This document shows, one piece after another, positions 27,801 to 39,660 of a stretch of DNA of 64,000 nucleotides (the first letter of the stretch is position 1; each line of letters opens with the position of its first letter). The notes below the pieces were generated by a model that ran no database searches, was not told the DNA's origin, and saw only the letters and a list, made by a program, of their open reading frames with translations. The translations under genes were made by a program, and so were the position numbers. This DNA is from Penium margaritaceum (lineage: Eukaryota; Streptophyta; Zygnematophyceae; Desmidiales; Peniaceae), in NCBI GenBank assembly GCA_023375785.1, contig SZWC01003567.1, positions 126,283 to 190,282 of the forward strand. The letters are read 5' to 3'.

Positions 27801-29695
27801 AAAAGATTGGCATGTGCCACTAACAATGATCACAATGTTTACCAACTGACTTTAACTTCTACGAGTCGTAACACAAGTCAGTCACGGTCAGAGTGCCCGA
27901 TCACAGTGCATATCTAATATGCATGACCTTACTGGTAGAAAAAGGTAAAAAACCGTTAGCTTGGCACGGCTATAATGCACAATGCCTTGAAAAGATTGGC
28001 ATGTGCCACTAACAATGATCACAATGTTTACCAACTGACTTTAACTTCTACGAGTCGTAACACAAGTCAGTCACGGTCAGAGTGCCCGATCACAGTGCAT
28101 ATCTAATATGCATGACCTTACTGGTAGAAAAAGGTAAAAAACCGTTAGCTTGGCACGGCTATAATGCACAATGCCTTGAAAAGATTGGCATGTGCCACTA
28201 ACAATGATCACAATGTTTACCAACTGACTTTAACTTCTACGAGTCGTAACACAAGTCAGTCACGGTCAGAGTGCCCGATCACAGTGCATATCTAATATGC
28301 ATGACCTTACTGGTAGAAAAAGGTAAAAAACCGTTAGCTTGGCACGGCTATAATGCACAATGCCTTGAAAAGATTGGCATGTGCCACTAACAATGATCAC
28401 AATGTTTACCAACTGACTTTAACTTCTACGAGTCGTAACACAAGTCAGTCACGGTCAGAGTGCCCGATCACAGTGCATATCTAATATGCATGACCTTACT
28501 GGTAGAAAAAGGTAAAAAACCGTTAGCTTGGCACGGCTATAATGCACAATGCCTTGAAAAGATTGGCATGTGCCACTAACAATGATCACAATGTTTACCA
28601 ACTGACTTTAACTTCTACGAGTCGTAACACAAGTCAGTCACGGTCAGAGTGCCCGATCACAGTGCATATCTAATATGCATGACCTTACTGGTAGAAAAAG
28701 GTAAAAAACCGTTAGCTTGGCACGGCTATAATGCACAATGCCTTGAAAAGATTGGCATGTGCCACTAACAATGATCACAATGTTTACCAACTGACTTTAA
28801 CTTCTACGAGTCGTAACACAAGTCAGTCACGGTCAGAGTGCCCGATCACAGTGCATATCTAATATGCATGACCTTACTGGTAGAAAAAGGTAAAAAACCG
28901 TTAGCTTGGCACGGCTATAATGCACAATGCCTTGAAAAGATTGGCATGTGCCACTAACAATGATCACAATGTTTACCAACTGACTTTAACTTCTACGAGT
29001 CGTAACACAAGTCAGTCACGGTCAGAGTGCCCGATCACAGTGCATATCTAATATGCATGACCTTACTGGTAGAAAAAGGTAAAAAACCGTTAGCTTGGCA
29101 CGGCTATAATGCACAATGCCTTGAAAAGATTGGCATGTGCCACTAACAATGATCACAATGTTTACCAACTGACTTTAACTTCTACGAGTCGTAACACAAG
29201 TCAGTCACGGTCAGAGTGCCCGATCACAGTGCATATCTAATATGCATGACCTTACTGGTAGAAAAAGGTAAAAAACCGTTAGCTTGGCACGGCTATAATG
29301 CACAATGCCTTGAAAAGATTGGCATGTGCCACTAACAATGATCACAATGTTTACCAACTGACTTTAACTTCTACGAGTCGTAACACAAGTCAGTCACGGT
29401 CAGAGTGCCCGATCACAGTGCATATCTAATATGCATGACCTTACTGGTAGAAAAAGGTAAAAAACCGTTAGCTTGGCACGGCTATAATGCACAATGCCTT
29501 GAAAAGATTGGCATGTGCCACTAACAATGATCACAATGTTTACCAACTGACTTTAACTTCTACGAGTCGTAACACAAGTCAGTCACGGTCAGAGTGCCCG
29601 ATCACAGTGCATATCTAATATGCATGACCTTACTGGTAGAAAAAGGTAAAAAACCGTTAGCTTGGCACGGCTATAATGCACAATGCCTTGAAAAG
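24823..29695 (+). repeat. Homogeneous 189-bp block, about 25.8 copies with no difference seen
   Basis: The period is exactly 189 bp: the landmark ctacga ends at 24,840, 25,029, 25,218, 25,407 and so on to 29,565, which is 25 steps. I saw no base difference between copies by reading, in contrast to the roughly 10-20 percent divergence of monomers outside. The unit is a type C derivative with private variants (gtcagtcacggtcagag, cccgatcacagtgcatatc, ggtagaaaaagg, gaaaagattgg, cactaacaatgatcac). The left edge falls at tgactttaac (24,823). The right edge is the first change, aaaagg for aaaaga, at 29,696. Stops lie in all frames, so no long reading frame exists here. Confidence 0.95.
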
Positions 29696-30659
29696 GTTGG
29701 CATGTGCCACTGACCATGACCACAAAAGTTTACCAAGTACCTTAAACGGCTATGAATCATAACACGAAACAGCCATGGTTCGAGTGTCCAATCACAGTGC
29801 AGATGTACTAAGCATGATCTTGCAGGTGCAAACAAGGTAGAATACTGGTGGTTCGGCGTCGCTATTGCGCGCAATGCCTTGACAAAGTTGGCATGTGCCA
29901 CTGACCATGACCACAAAGTTTACCAATTACCTTGAACAGCTATGACCCATAACAAGAGTCAGCCACGGTCAGAGTGTCCAATGACAGTGGAGATGTACTA
30001 CACATGATCTTGCATGTAAAAACAAGGTAGAATACTGGTGGCTCAGTGAGGCTATTGTGCGCAATGCCCTGACAAAGTTGGCATAATCCACTGACCATGA
30101 CCACAAATGTATCGAAGTGACTTTTACTTCTATTGATCACAACACGAGTCAGCCACCTTCAGAGTGTCCAATCACAGTGCAGATGTACTAGGCATGATGT
30201 TGCAGGTACAAACAAGGCAGAATACTGGTTTCTCGGTGTGGCTATTCTGCGCAATGACTTGACAAAGTTGGCATGTGCCACTGACCATGACCACAAAGTT
30301 TACCATGTGACTAACGTCTACGAATCGTAACACGAGTCAGCCACGATCAGAGTGCCCAATCACAGTGCACATATAATATGCATGACCTTGCAGGTATACA
30401 AAAGATTATATACCGGTGGCTTGACTCGGCTATTGTGCGCAATGCCTTGACAAAGTTGGCATGTGCCACTGACCATGACCACAACGTTAACAAAGTGACT
30501 TTAACTTTTACGAATCGTAACACGAGTCAGCCACATTCAGAGTGCCCAATCACAGTGCACATCTAATATGCATGACCTTGCAGGTATAAACAAGGAAAAA
30601 TACCAGTGGCTTGGCACGGCTATTGTGCGCAATGCCTTGACAAAGCTCGTATGTCCCAC

Positions 30660-32950
30660 TGACCATGACCACACTGTTTACCAAGTACCTTAAACGGCTA
30701 TGAATCATAACACGCGTCACCCACGGTCAGAGTGTCCAATCACAGTGCAGATGTACTAGGTATGATCTTGCAGGTGCAAACAAGGTAGAATACGGGTGGC
30801 TCGGTGTGGCTATTTTGCGCAATGCCTTGACAAAGTTGGCATGTGCCACTGACCATGATCACAAAGTTTACCAAGTGACTTTAACTTCTACAAATCGTAA
30901 CACAAGTCAGCCACTGTCAGAGTGCCCAATCATAGTGCAAATCTAATATGCATGACCTTACTGGTAGAAAAAGGTAAAAAACCGGTGGCTTGGCACAGCT
31001 ATTGTGCGCAATGTCTTGATAAAGTTAGCACGTGCCACTGACCATGACCACAAAGTTTACCAAGTACATTAAACGGCTATGAATTATAACACGAGTCAGC
31101 CACGGTCAGAGTGTCCAAACACAGTGCATATATACTGGGCATGACCTTACAGGTTTAAGCAAGGTAGAATACTGTTGGCTCTGTGTGGCTATTGTGCGCA
31201 ATTCCTTGAAACTTTTGGCATATACTACTGACCATGACCACAAATGTATCCAAGTGACGTTTACGACTATTGATCATAACACGAGTCCGCCACGGTCAGA
31301 GTGTCCAATCACAGTGCAGATGTATTAGGCATGATTGTGAAGGGGCAAACAAAGTAAATCACTGGTGGCTTGGTGTGGCTATTGTGCGCAATGCCTTGAC
31401 AAAGTTGGCATGTGCCACTGACCATGACTACAAGGTTTACCAAGTGACTTTAACTTCTACTCATCGTAACACGAGTCAGCCACGGTCAGAGTGCCCAGTC
31501 ACAGTGCACATCTAACATGCATGAACCTGCAGGTATAAACAAGGGAAAAAAACCGGTGGCTTGGCATGGCTATTGTGCGCAATGCCTTGACAAAGTTGGC
31601 ATGTGCCACTGACCATGACTACAACGTTTACCAAGTGACTTTAACTTCTACGAACCGTAACACGAGTCAGCCACATTCAGAGTGCCCAATCACAGTGCAC
31701 ATGTAATATGCATGCTCTTGCATGTATAAAAAAGGTAAAAAACCGTTAGCTTGGCACGGCTATTGTGCGCAATGCCTTGACCAAGTTCGCATGTGCCACT
31801 GACCATGACCACAAAGTTTACCAAGTACCTTAAACGGCTATGAATCATAACACGAGTCAGCCACGGTCAGAGTGTCCAATCACAGTGCAGATGTACTAGG
31901 CATGATACTGCAGGTGCAAAAAAGGTAGAATATGGGTGGCTCGGTGTGACTATTTTGCGCAATGCCTTGACAAAGTTGGCATGTGCCACTCACCATGATA
32001 AAAAAGTTTACCAAGGGACTTTAACTTATACAAATCATAACACGACTCAGCCACTGTCAGAGTACTCAGTCATAGTGCACATGTAATATGCATGACCTTG
32101 CTGGTATTAAAAGGTAAAAAACCGGTGGCTTGGCACAGCTATTGTGCGCAATGCCTTGACAAAGTTGGCACGTGCCACTGACCATGACCACAAAGTTTAC
32201 CAAGTACACTAAACGGCTATGAATTATAACACGAGTCAGCCACGGTCAGAGTGTCCAATCACAGTGCAGATATACTAGGCATGACCTTACAGGTTTAAAA
32301 AAGGTAGAATACTGGTGGCTCGGTGATGCTATTGTGCGCAATGCCTTGACAAAGTTGGCATGTGCCACTGACCATGACCACAAATGTATCCAATTGACGT
32401 TTACGTCTGTTGATCATAAGACGAGTCAGCCACGGTCAGAGTGTCCAGTCACAGTGCAGATGTATTAGGCATGATCGTGCAGGTGCAAGCAAGGTAAAAC
32501 ACCGGTTGCTTGGAGTGCCTATTGTGCGCAATGCCTTGACAAAGTTGGCATGTGCCACTGACCATGACCACAAGGTTTACCAAGTGACTTTAAATTCTAC
32601 TAATCGTAACACAAGTCGGCCACGGTCAGAGTGCCCAATCACAGTGCAAATCTAACATGCATGACCTTGCAGGTATAAACAAGGAAAAAAACTGTTGGCT
32701 TGGCACGGCTATTATGCGCAATGCCTTGACCAAGTTCGCATGTGCCACTGAACATGACCATAAAGTTTACCAAGTACCTTAAACGGCTATGAATCATAAC
32801 ACGAGTCAGCCACGGTCAGAGTGTCCAATCACAGTGCTGATGCAATAGGCATGATCTTGTAGGGACAAACAAGGTAGAATACTGATGGCTCGGTGTTGCT
32901 ATTGTGCGCAATGCCTTGACAAAGTTGGCATGTGCAACTGACCATAACCA
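30660..32950 (+). repeat. Second 1,140-bp hexamer tandem duplication
   Basis: Position 31,021 pairs with 32,161, 31,270 with 32,410, and 30,775 with 31,915, all at a shift of exactly 1,140 bp. Shared variants include gcacgtgccactg, atacgggtggc/atatgggtggc and a tattttgcgc core. It is the same exchange length as at 12,650-15,000 but involves different monomers. Confidence 0.75.
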
Positions 32951-33183
32951 CAACTGTATCCACGTGACTTTTACTTCTATAGATCATACCACGAGTCAGC
33001 CATGGTCAGAGTGTCCAATCACAGTGCAGATGCACTAGGCATGATCTTGTAGGTACAAACAAGGTAGAGTAGTAGTGGCTCTGTGTGGCTATTATGTGCA
33101 ATGCCTTGACAAAGTTGGCATGTGCCACTGACCATGACCACAAAGTTTACCAAGTACCTTAAACGGCTATGAATCATAACACG

Positions 33184-33184
33184 N
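33184..33184. other. Single N at a probable contig join
   Basis: The N interrupts a monomer as acacg-N-gagtcagcc where acacgagtcagcc is expected. The sequence after the N (through gatgcactaggcatgatc and ttgtaggtacaaac) nearly repeats the sequence that begins at 32,993. A type A head is thus fused to the tail of the preceding type B monomer, as expected if two contig ends were butted together. Confidence 0.8.
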
Positions 33185-36100
33185 GAGTCAGCCATGGTCA
33201 GAGTGTCCAATCACAGTGCAGATGCACTAGGCATGATCTTGTAGGTACAAACAAGGTAGAGTACTAGTGGCTCGGTGTGGCTATTATGTGCAATGCCTTG
33301 ACAAAGTTGGCATGTGCCACTGACCATGCCCACAAAGTTTACCAAGTGACTTTAACTTGTACGAATCGTAACACGAGTCAGCCACGGTCAGAGTGCCCGA
33401 TCACAGTGCATATCTAATATGCATGACCTTACAGGCATAAACAAGGTAAAAAACTGGTGGCTTGGCACGGCTATTGTGTGCAATGCTTTCACAAAGTGAG
33501 CATGTGCCACTGACCATGACCACAGAGTTTACCAAGTGACTTTAACTTATACGAATTGTAACACAGGTCAGCCACATTCAGAGTACCCAATCACAGTGCA
33601 CATCTAATATGCATGACCTTGCACATATTTTTCAATGTAAAAAACCGGTGGCTTGGCACGGCTATTGTGCGCAATGCCTTGACAAAGTTGGCATGTGCCA
33701 GTGACCATGACCACAACGTTTACCAAGTACCTTAAACGGCTATGAGTCATAACACGAGTCAACCACGGTCAGAGTGTCCAATCACAGTGCAGGTGTACTA
33801 GGCATGATCTTGAAGGTGCAAACAAGGTAGAATACTGGTGTTTTGGTGTGGCTATAGTACGCAATGCCTTGACAAAGGTGGCATGTGCCACTGACCATGA
33901 CCACAAAGTTCACCAAGTGACTCTACCTTATACGGATCGTAACACGAGTCAGCCACGGTCAGAGTGTCCAATCCGAGTGCACATCTAATATGCATGACCT
34001 TGCAGGTATAAACAAGGCAAACAGCCGGTGGCTTGGCATGGCTATTGTGCGCAATGCCTTGACAAAGTTGGCATGTGCCACTGACCATGACCACAAAGGT
34101 TACCAAGTACATTAAACAGCTATGAATCATAACACGAGTCTGCCAGGGTCTGAGTGTCCAATCACTGTGCACATATACTGGGCATGATCTTGCAGGTATA
34201 AACAAGGTAGAATACTGGTGGCTCGGTGTGGCTATTGTGCAAAATGCCTTGACAAAGTTGGCATGTGCCACTGACCATGACCACAAGGTTTACGAAGTGA
34301 CTTTAACATGTACGAATCATAACACGAGTCAGCCACGGTCAGAGTACCCAATCACACTTCAGATGTACTAGCCATGACCTTAGAGGTATAAACAACTGGT
34401 GGCTTGGCACGGCTATTGTGTGCAATGCCTTGACAAATTTGGCATGTGCCACTGGCCATGCCCACAAAGTTCACCAAGTACATTAAACGGCTATGAATCA
34501 TAACACGAGTCAGCCTGGGTCAGAGTGTCCAATCACTTTGCAGCTTTACTAGGCATGACCTTGCAGGCATGAACAAGGTAGAATACTGGTGGTTAGGTGT
34601 GGCTATTGTGTGCAATGCCTTGACAAAGTTGGCAAGTGCCACTGACCATGAGCACCAATTTTGCGATGTGACTTTAACTTATATGAATCATAACACGTGT
34701 CAGCCACGGTCAGAGTACCCAATCACAGTTCAGATGTACTAGCCATGACCATATAGGTATAAACAGGGTAAAAAACTGGTGTCTTAGCACGGCTATTGTG
34801 CGCAATGCCTCGACAAATTTGGCATGTGCCACTGACCATGACCACAAAGTTTACCAAGTACATTAAACGGCTATGCATCATAACACGGGTCAGCCACGGT
34901 CAGAGTGTTCAATCACAGTGCAGATATAATGGGCATGACCTTGCAGGTATAAACAGGGTAGAATACTGGTAGATCGGTGTGGCTATTATGTGCAATGCCT
35001 TGACAAAGTTGGCATGTGCCACGGACCATGACCACAGATATACCACAGTGACTTTACTTATATTGATCATAACACGAGTCTGCCACGGTCAGAGTGTCCA
35101 ATCACAGTACAGTAGTGTTAGGCATGATCTTGCAGCTACAAACAAGGTAAAACTCCGGTGGCTTGGTGTGGCTATTGTACGCAATCCCTTGACATAGTTG
35201 GCATGTGCCACTGACCATGACCACAAAGTTTACCAAGTGACTTTAACTTCTACGAATCGTAACACGAGTCAGCCACGGTCAGAGTGCCCAATCACAGTGC
35301 ACATCTAATATGCATGACCTTTCAAGTATAAACAAGGTGAAAAACCGGTGGCTTGGCACGGCTATTGTGCGCAATGCCTTGACAAAGTTGGCATGTGCCA
35401 CTGACCATGACCTCAAAGTTTACCAAGTACATTAAACGGCTATGAATCATGACACGAGTCAGCCACGGTCAGATATAATGGGCATGACCTTCCAGGTATA
35501 AACAAGGTAGAATACTGGTGGCTCGGTGTGGCTATTGTGCGCAATGCCTTGACGAAGTTGGCATGTGCCACTGACCATGACCACAAATGTATCCTAGTGA
35601 CTGTTACTTCTTTTTATCATAACACGAGTTGGCCACGGTCTGAGTATCCAATCACAGTGCAGATGTACTAGACGTGATCTTGCAGCTACAAACAAGGTAG
35701 AATACGAGTGGCTCGGTGTGGCTATTATGCGCAATGCCTTGAGAAAGTTGGCATGTGCCACTAACCATGCCCACAAAGTTTACCAAGTGAATTTAACTTC
35801 TACGAATTGTAACACGAGTCAGCCACGGTCAGAGTGCCCAATCACAGTGCACATCTAATATGCATGATCTCGCTGGTATGAACAAGGAAAAAAACCGATG
35901 GCTTGGCACGGCTATTGTGCGCAGTGCTTTGACAAAGTTGGCATGTTCCACTGACCATGACCACAGAGTTTACCAAGTGACTTTAACTTCTACAAATTAT
36001 AACACGAGTCAGCCACATTCAGAGTACCCAACCACAGTGCACATCTAATATGCAAGACCTTGCAGGTATAAACAAGGTAAAAAACCGGTGGCTTGGCACG

Positions 36101-36429
36101 GCTATTGTGCGCAATGCCTTGACAAAACTGGCATGTGCCACTGACCATGACCACATAGTTTACCAAGTACCTTAAACGGCTATGAATCATAACACGAGTC
36201 AGCCACGGTCAGAGTATCCAATCACAGTGCAGATGTACAAGGCATGATCTTGGAGTTGCAAACAACATAGAATACTGGTGGTTTGGTGTGGCTATTGTGC
36301 GCAATGCCTTGACAAAGTTGGCATGTGCCACTGACCATGACCACAAAGCTTACCAAGTGACTTTAACGTCTACGAATCGTAACACGAGTCAACCACGGGC
36401 AGAGTGCCCAATCACAGTGCACATCTAAT

Positions 36430-39400
36430 ATGCATGACCTTGCAGGCATAAACAAGGTAAAAAACTGGTGGCTTGGCACGGCTATTGTGCGCAATGCCTT
36501 GACAAAGTTGGCATATGCCACTGACCATTACCACAAAGTCTACCCAGTACATCAAACGGCTATGAATCATAACGTGAGTCTGCCACGGTCAGAGTGTCCA
36601 ATCACAGTGCAGATATACTGGACATGACCTTGCAGGTATAACCAAGGTAGAATTCTGGTGGCGCGGTCTGGCTATTCTGCGCAATGCCTTGACAAAGTAG
36701 GCATGTGCCACTGACCATGACCAAAAATGTATCCAAGTAACTTCTAATTCTATTGATCATAACACGAGTCAGCCACGGTCAGAGTGTCCAACCAGAGTGC
36801 AGATGTACTAGGCATGATCTTGCAGGTGGAAACAAGGTAGAATACTGGTAGCTCGGTGTGGCTATTGTGCGTAATGCCTTGACAAAGTTGGCATGCGCCA
36901 CTGACCATTACCGCAAATGTATCCAAGTGACCTTTACTTCAATTGATCATAACACGAGTCATCCACGGTCTGAGTGTCCAATCACAGTGCAGATGTACTA
37001 GGCATGACCTTGGAGGTGCAAACAAGGTAGAATACTGGTGGCTCGGTGTGGCTATTGTTTGCAATGCCCTGACAAAAGTGGCATGTGCCACTGACCATGA
37101 CCACAAAGTTTACCATGTGACTATAAATTCTACGAATTGTTACACAAATCAGCCACGGTCAGAGTGCCCAACTACAGTGCAGATGTACTAGGCATGATAT
37201 TGCATATGTAAACTAGTAAAAACCCGGTTGCTTGGCCCGGCTATTGTGCGCAATGCCTTGACAAAGTTGGCGTGTGCCGCTGCCCATGACCACAAAGTTT
37301 ACCAAGTACCTTAAACGGCTATTGATCATAACACGAGTCAGCCACAGTCAGAGTGTCCAATCACAGTGCAGATATACTAGGCATGACCTTACAGGTATAA
37401 ATTATGATAGAATACTGGTGGCTTGGTGTGGCTCTTGTTTGCAATGCCTTGATCAAGTTGGCATGTGCCACTGACCATGACCACACATGTATCCAAATGA
37501 CTTTTACTTCTATTGACCATAACACGAGTCAGCCACGGTCAGAGTGTTCAATCACAGTGCAGATGTTCTATGCATGATCTTGCAGGTGCAAAAAAGGTAG
37601 AATACTGTTGGCTCGGTGTGGCTATTGTGCACAATGCCTTCACAAAGTTGGCATGTGCCACTGACCATGACCACAAATGTATCCAAGTGACTTTTACTTC
37701 TATTGATCATAACATGCGTCAGCCACGGTTAGAGTGTCCAATCAGAGTGCATATGTACTAGTCATGATATTGCAAGTGTAAACAAGGTAGAATACTGGTG
37801 GCTTGGTGTGGCTATTGTGCGCAATGCCTTCACAAAGTTGGCATGTGCCACTGACCATGACCACAAACGTATCCAAGTGACCTTTACTTCTATTGATCAT
37901 AACACGAGTCAGCCACGGTCAGAGTGTCCAACCAGAGTGCAGATGTACTAGGCATGATCTTGCAGGTGCAAACAAGGTAGAATAGTGGTGGCTGGGTGTT
38001 GCTATTGTGCGCAATGCCTTGACAAAGTTGGCATGTGCCACTGACCATTACCACAAATGTATCCAAGTGAATTTACTTCTATTGATCATAACACGAGTCA
38101 GCCACGATCTGAGTGTCCAATCACAGTGCAGATGTACTAGGCATAATCTTGCAGGTGCAAACAACGTAAAATACTGGTGACTTAGTATGGCTATTGCACG
38201 CAATGCCTTGACAAAGGTGGCATGTGCCAATGACCATGACCACAAAGTTTACCAAGTGACTTTAACTTCTACGAATCGTTACACGAGTCAGCCACGGTCA
38301 GAGTGCCCAACTACAGTGTAGATGTACTAGGCATGATTGTGCAGGTATAAAAAAGTAAAAAACCGGTGGCTTGGCCCGGCTATTGTGCGCAATGCCTTGA
38401 CAAAGTTGGCATGTGCCACTGACCATGACCACAAAGTTTACCAAGTACCTTAAACGGCTATGAATCATAACACGAGTCAGCCATGGTCAGAGTGTCCAAT
38501 CACAGTGCAGATGTACTAGGCATGATCTTGCAGGTGAAAACAACATACAATACTGGTGGTTCGGTGTGGCTATTGTGCGCAATGCCTTGACAAGGTTGGC
38601 ATGTGCCACTGACCATGACCACAAATGTATCCAAGTGACTTTTACGTCTATTGATCATAACACGAGTCAGCCATAGTCAGAGTGTCCAATCACAGTGAAG
38701 ATATACTGGGCATGACCTTACAGGTATAAACAAGGTAGAATACTAATGGCTCGGTGTGGCTATTGTGCGCAATACCTTGACAAAGTTAGCATGTGCCACT
38801 GACGATGACCACAAAGTTTACCAAGTGACTTTAACTTCTACGAATCGTAACACGAGTCAGCCACGGTCAGAGTGCCCAATCACAGTGCACCTCTAATATG
38901 CATGACCTTGCAGGTATAAACAAGGTAAAAAACTGGTGGCTTGGCACGGCTATTGTGCGCAATGCCTTGACAAAGCTGGCACGTGCCACTGACCACGACC
39001 ACAAAGTTTTCCAAGTACCTTAAACGGCTATGAATCATAACATGAGTCAGCCACGGTCAGAGTGTCCAATCAGAGTACAGATATACTGGGCATGACCTTA
39101 CCGGTATAAAGAAGGTAGAGTACTGGTGGCTCGGCGTGGCTATTGTGTGCCATGCCTTGGCAAAGTTGGCATGTGCCACTGACCATGACCACAAATAGCC
39201 AAGTGTCCTTTACTTCTGTTGATCATAACATGAGTCAGCCACGGTCAGAGTGCCCAATCACAGTGCAAATATACTGGGCCTGACCTTTCAGGTATAAACA
39301 AGGTAGAATACTGGTAGCTCGGTGTGGCTATTGTGTGCAATACCTTGACAAAGCTGGCATGTGCCACTGACCATGACCACAAATGCATCCAAGTGACTTT

Positions 39401-39660
39401 TACTTCTATTGATCATAACACGAGTCAGCCACGTTCAGAGTGTCCAATCACAGTGCAGATGTACTAGGCATGATCTTGCAGGTACAAACAAGGTAGAATA
39501 CCGGTGGCTCGGTATGGCTATTGTGCACAATGCCTTGACAAAGTTGGCATGTGCCACTGACTATGACCACAAAGTTTACCAAGTGACTTTAACTTCTACG
39601 AACCGTAACACAAGTCAGCCACAGTCAGAGTGCCCAATCACAGAGCACAACCAATAGGCA
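36430..39660 (+). repeat. Segmental duplication S3, copy 1 (partner 43.0-47.6 kb)
   Basis: Position 37,274 pairs with 43,891 (offset 6,617), 38,048 with 44,854 (6,806), and 38,741 with 46,681 and 39,121 with 47,061 (7,940). Diagnostic variants are gtgccgctgcccatgac, aggtataaattatg, tactaatggctcgg and a short monomer carrying acaaatagccaagtgtcc. The offset grows by 189 and then by a further 1,134, in total 7 x 189. Confidence 0.78.

Larger units (their letters stand above)
22100..30400 (+). repeat. Segmental duplication S1, copy 2, with internal monomer amplification
   Basis: Partner of 3,900-7,600. It contains the homogeneous 189-bp block at 24,823-29,695. On its left flank the monomers match copy 1 at offset 18,106, on its right flank at offset 22,831. 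Shared variants on the right include agccaccttcagagtg at 7,319 and 30,149. Confidence 0.8.

Noticed and set aside
24823-29695. CRISPR-like array
   Set aside because: The repeats are contiguous 189-bp units without unique spacers, in a eukaryotic satellite.
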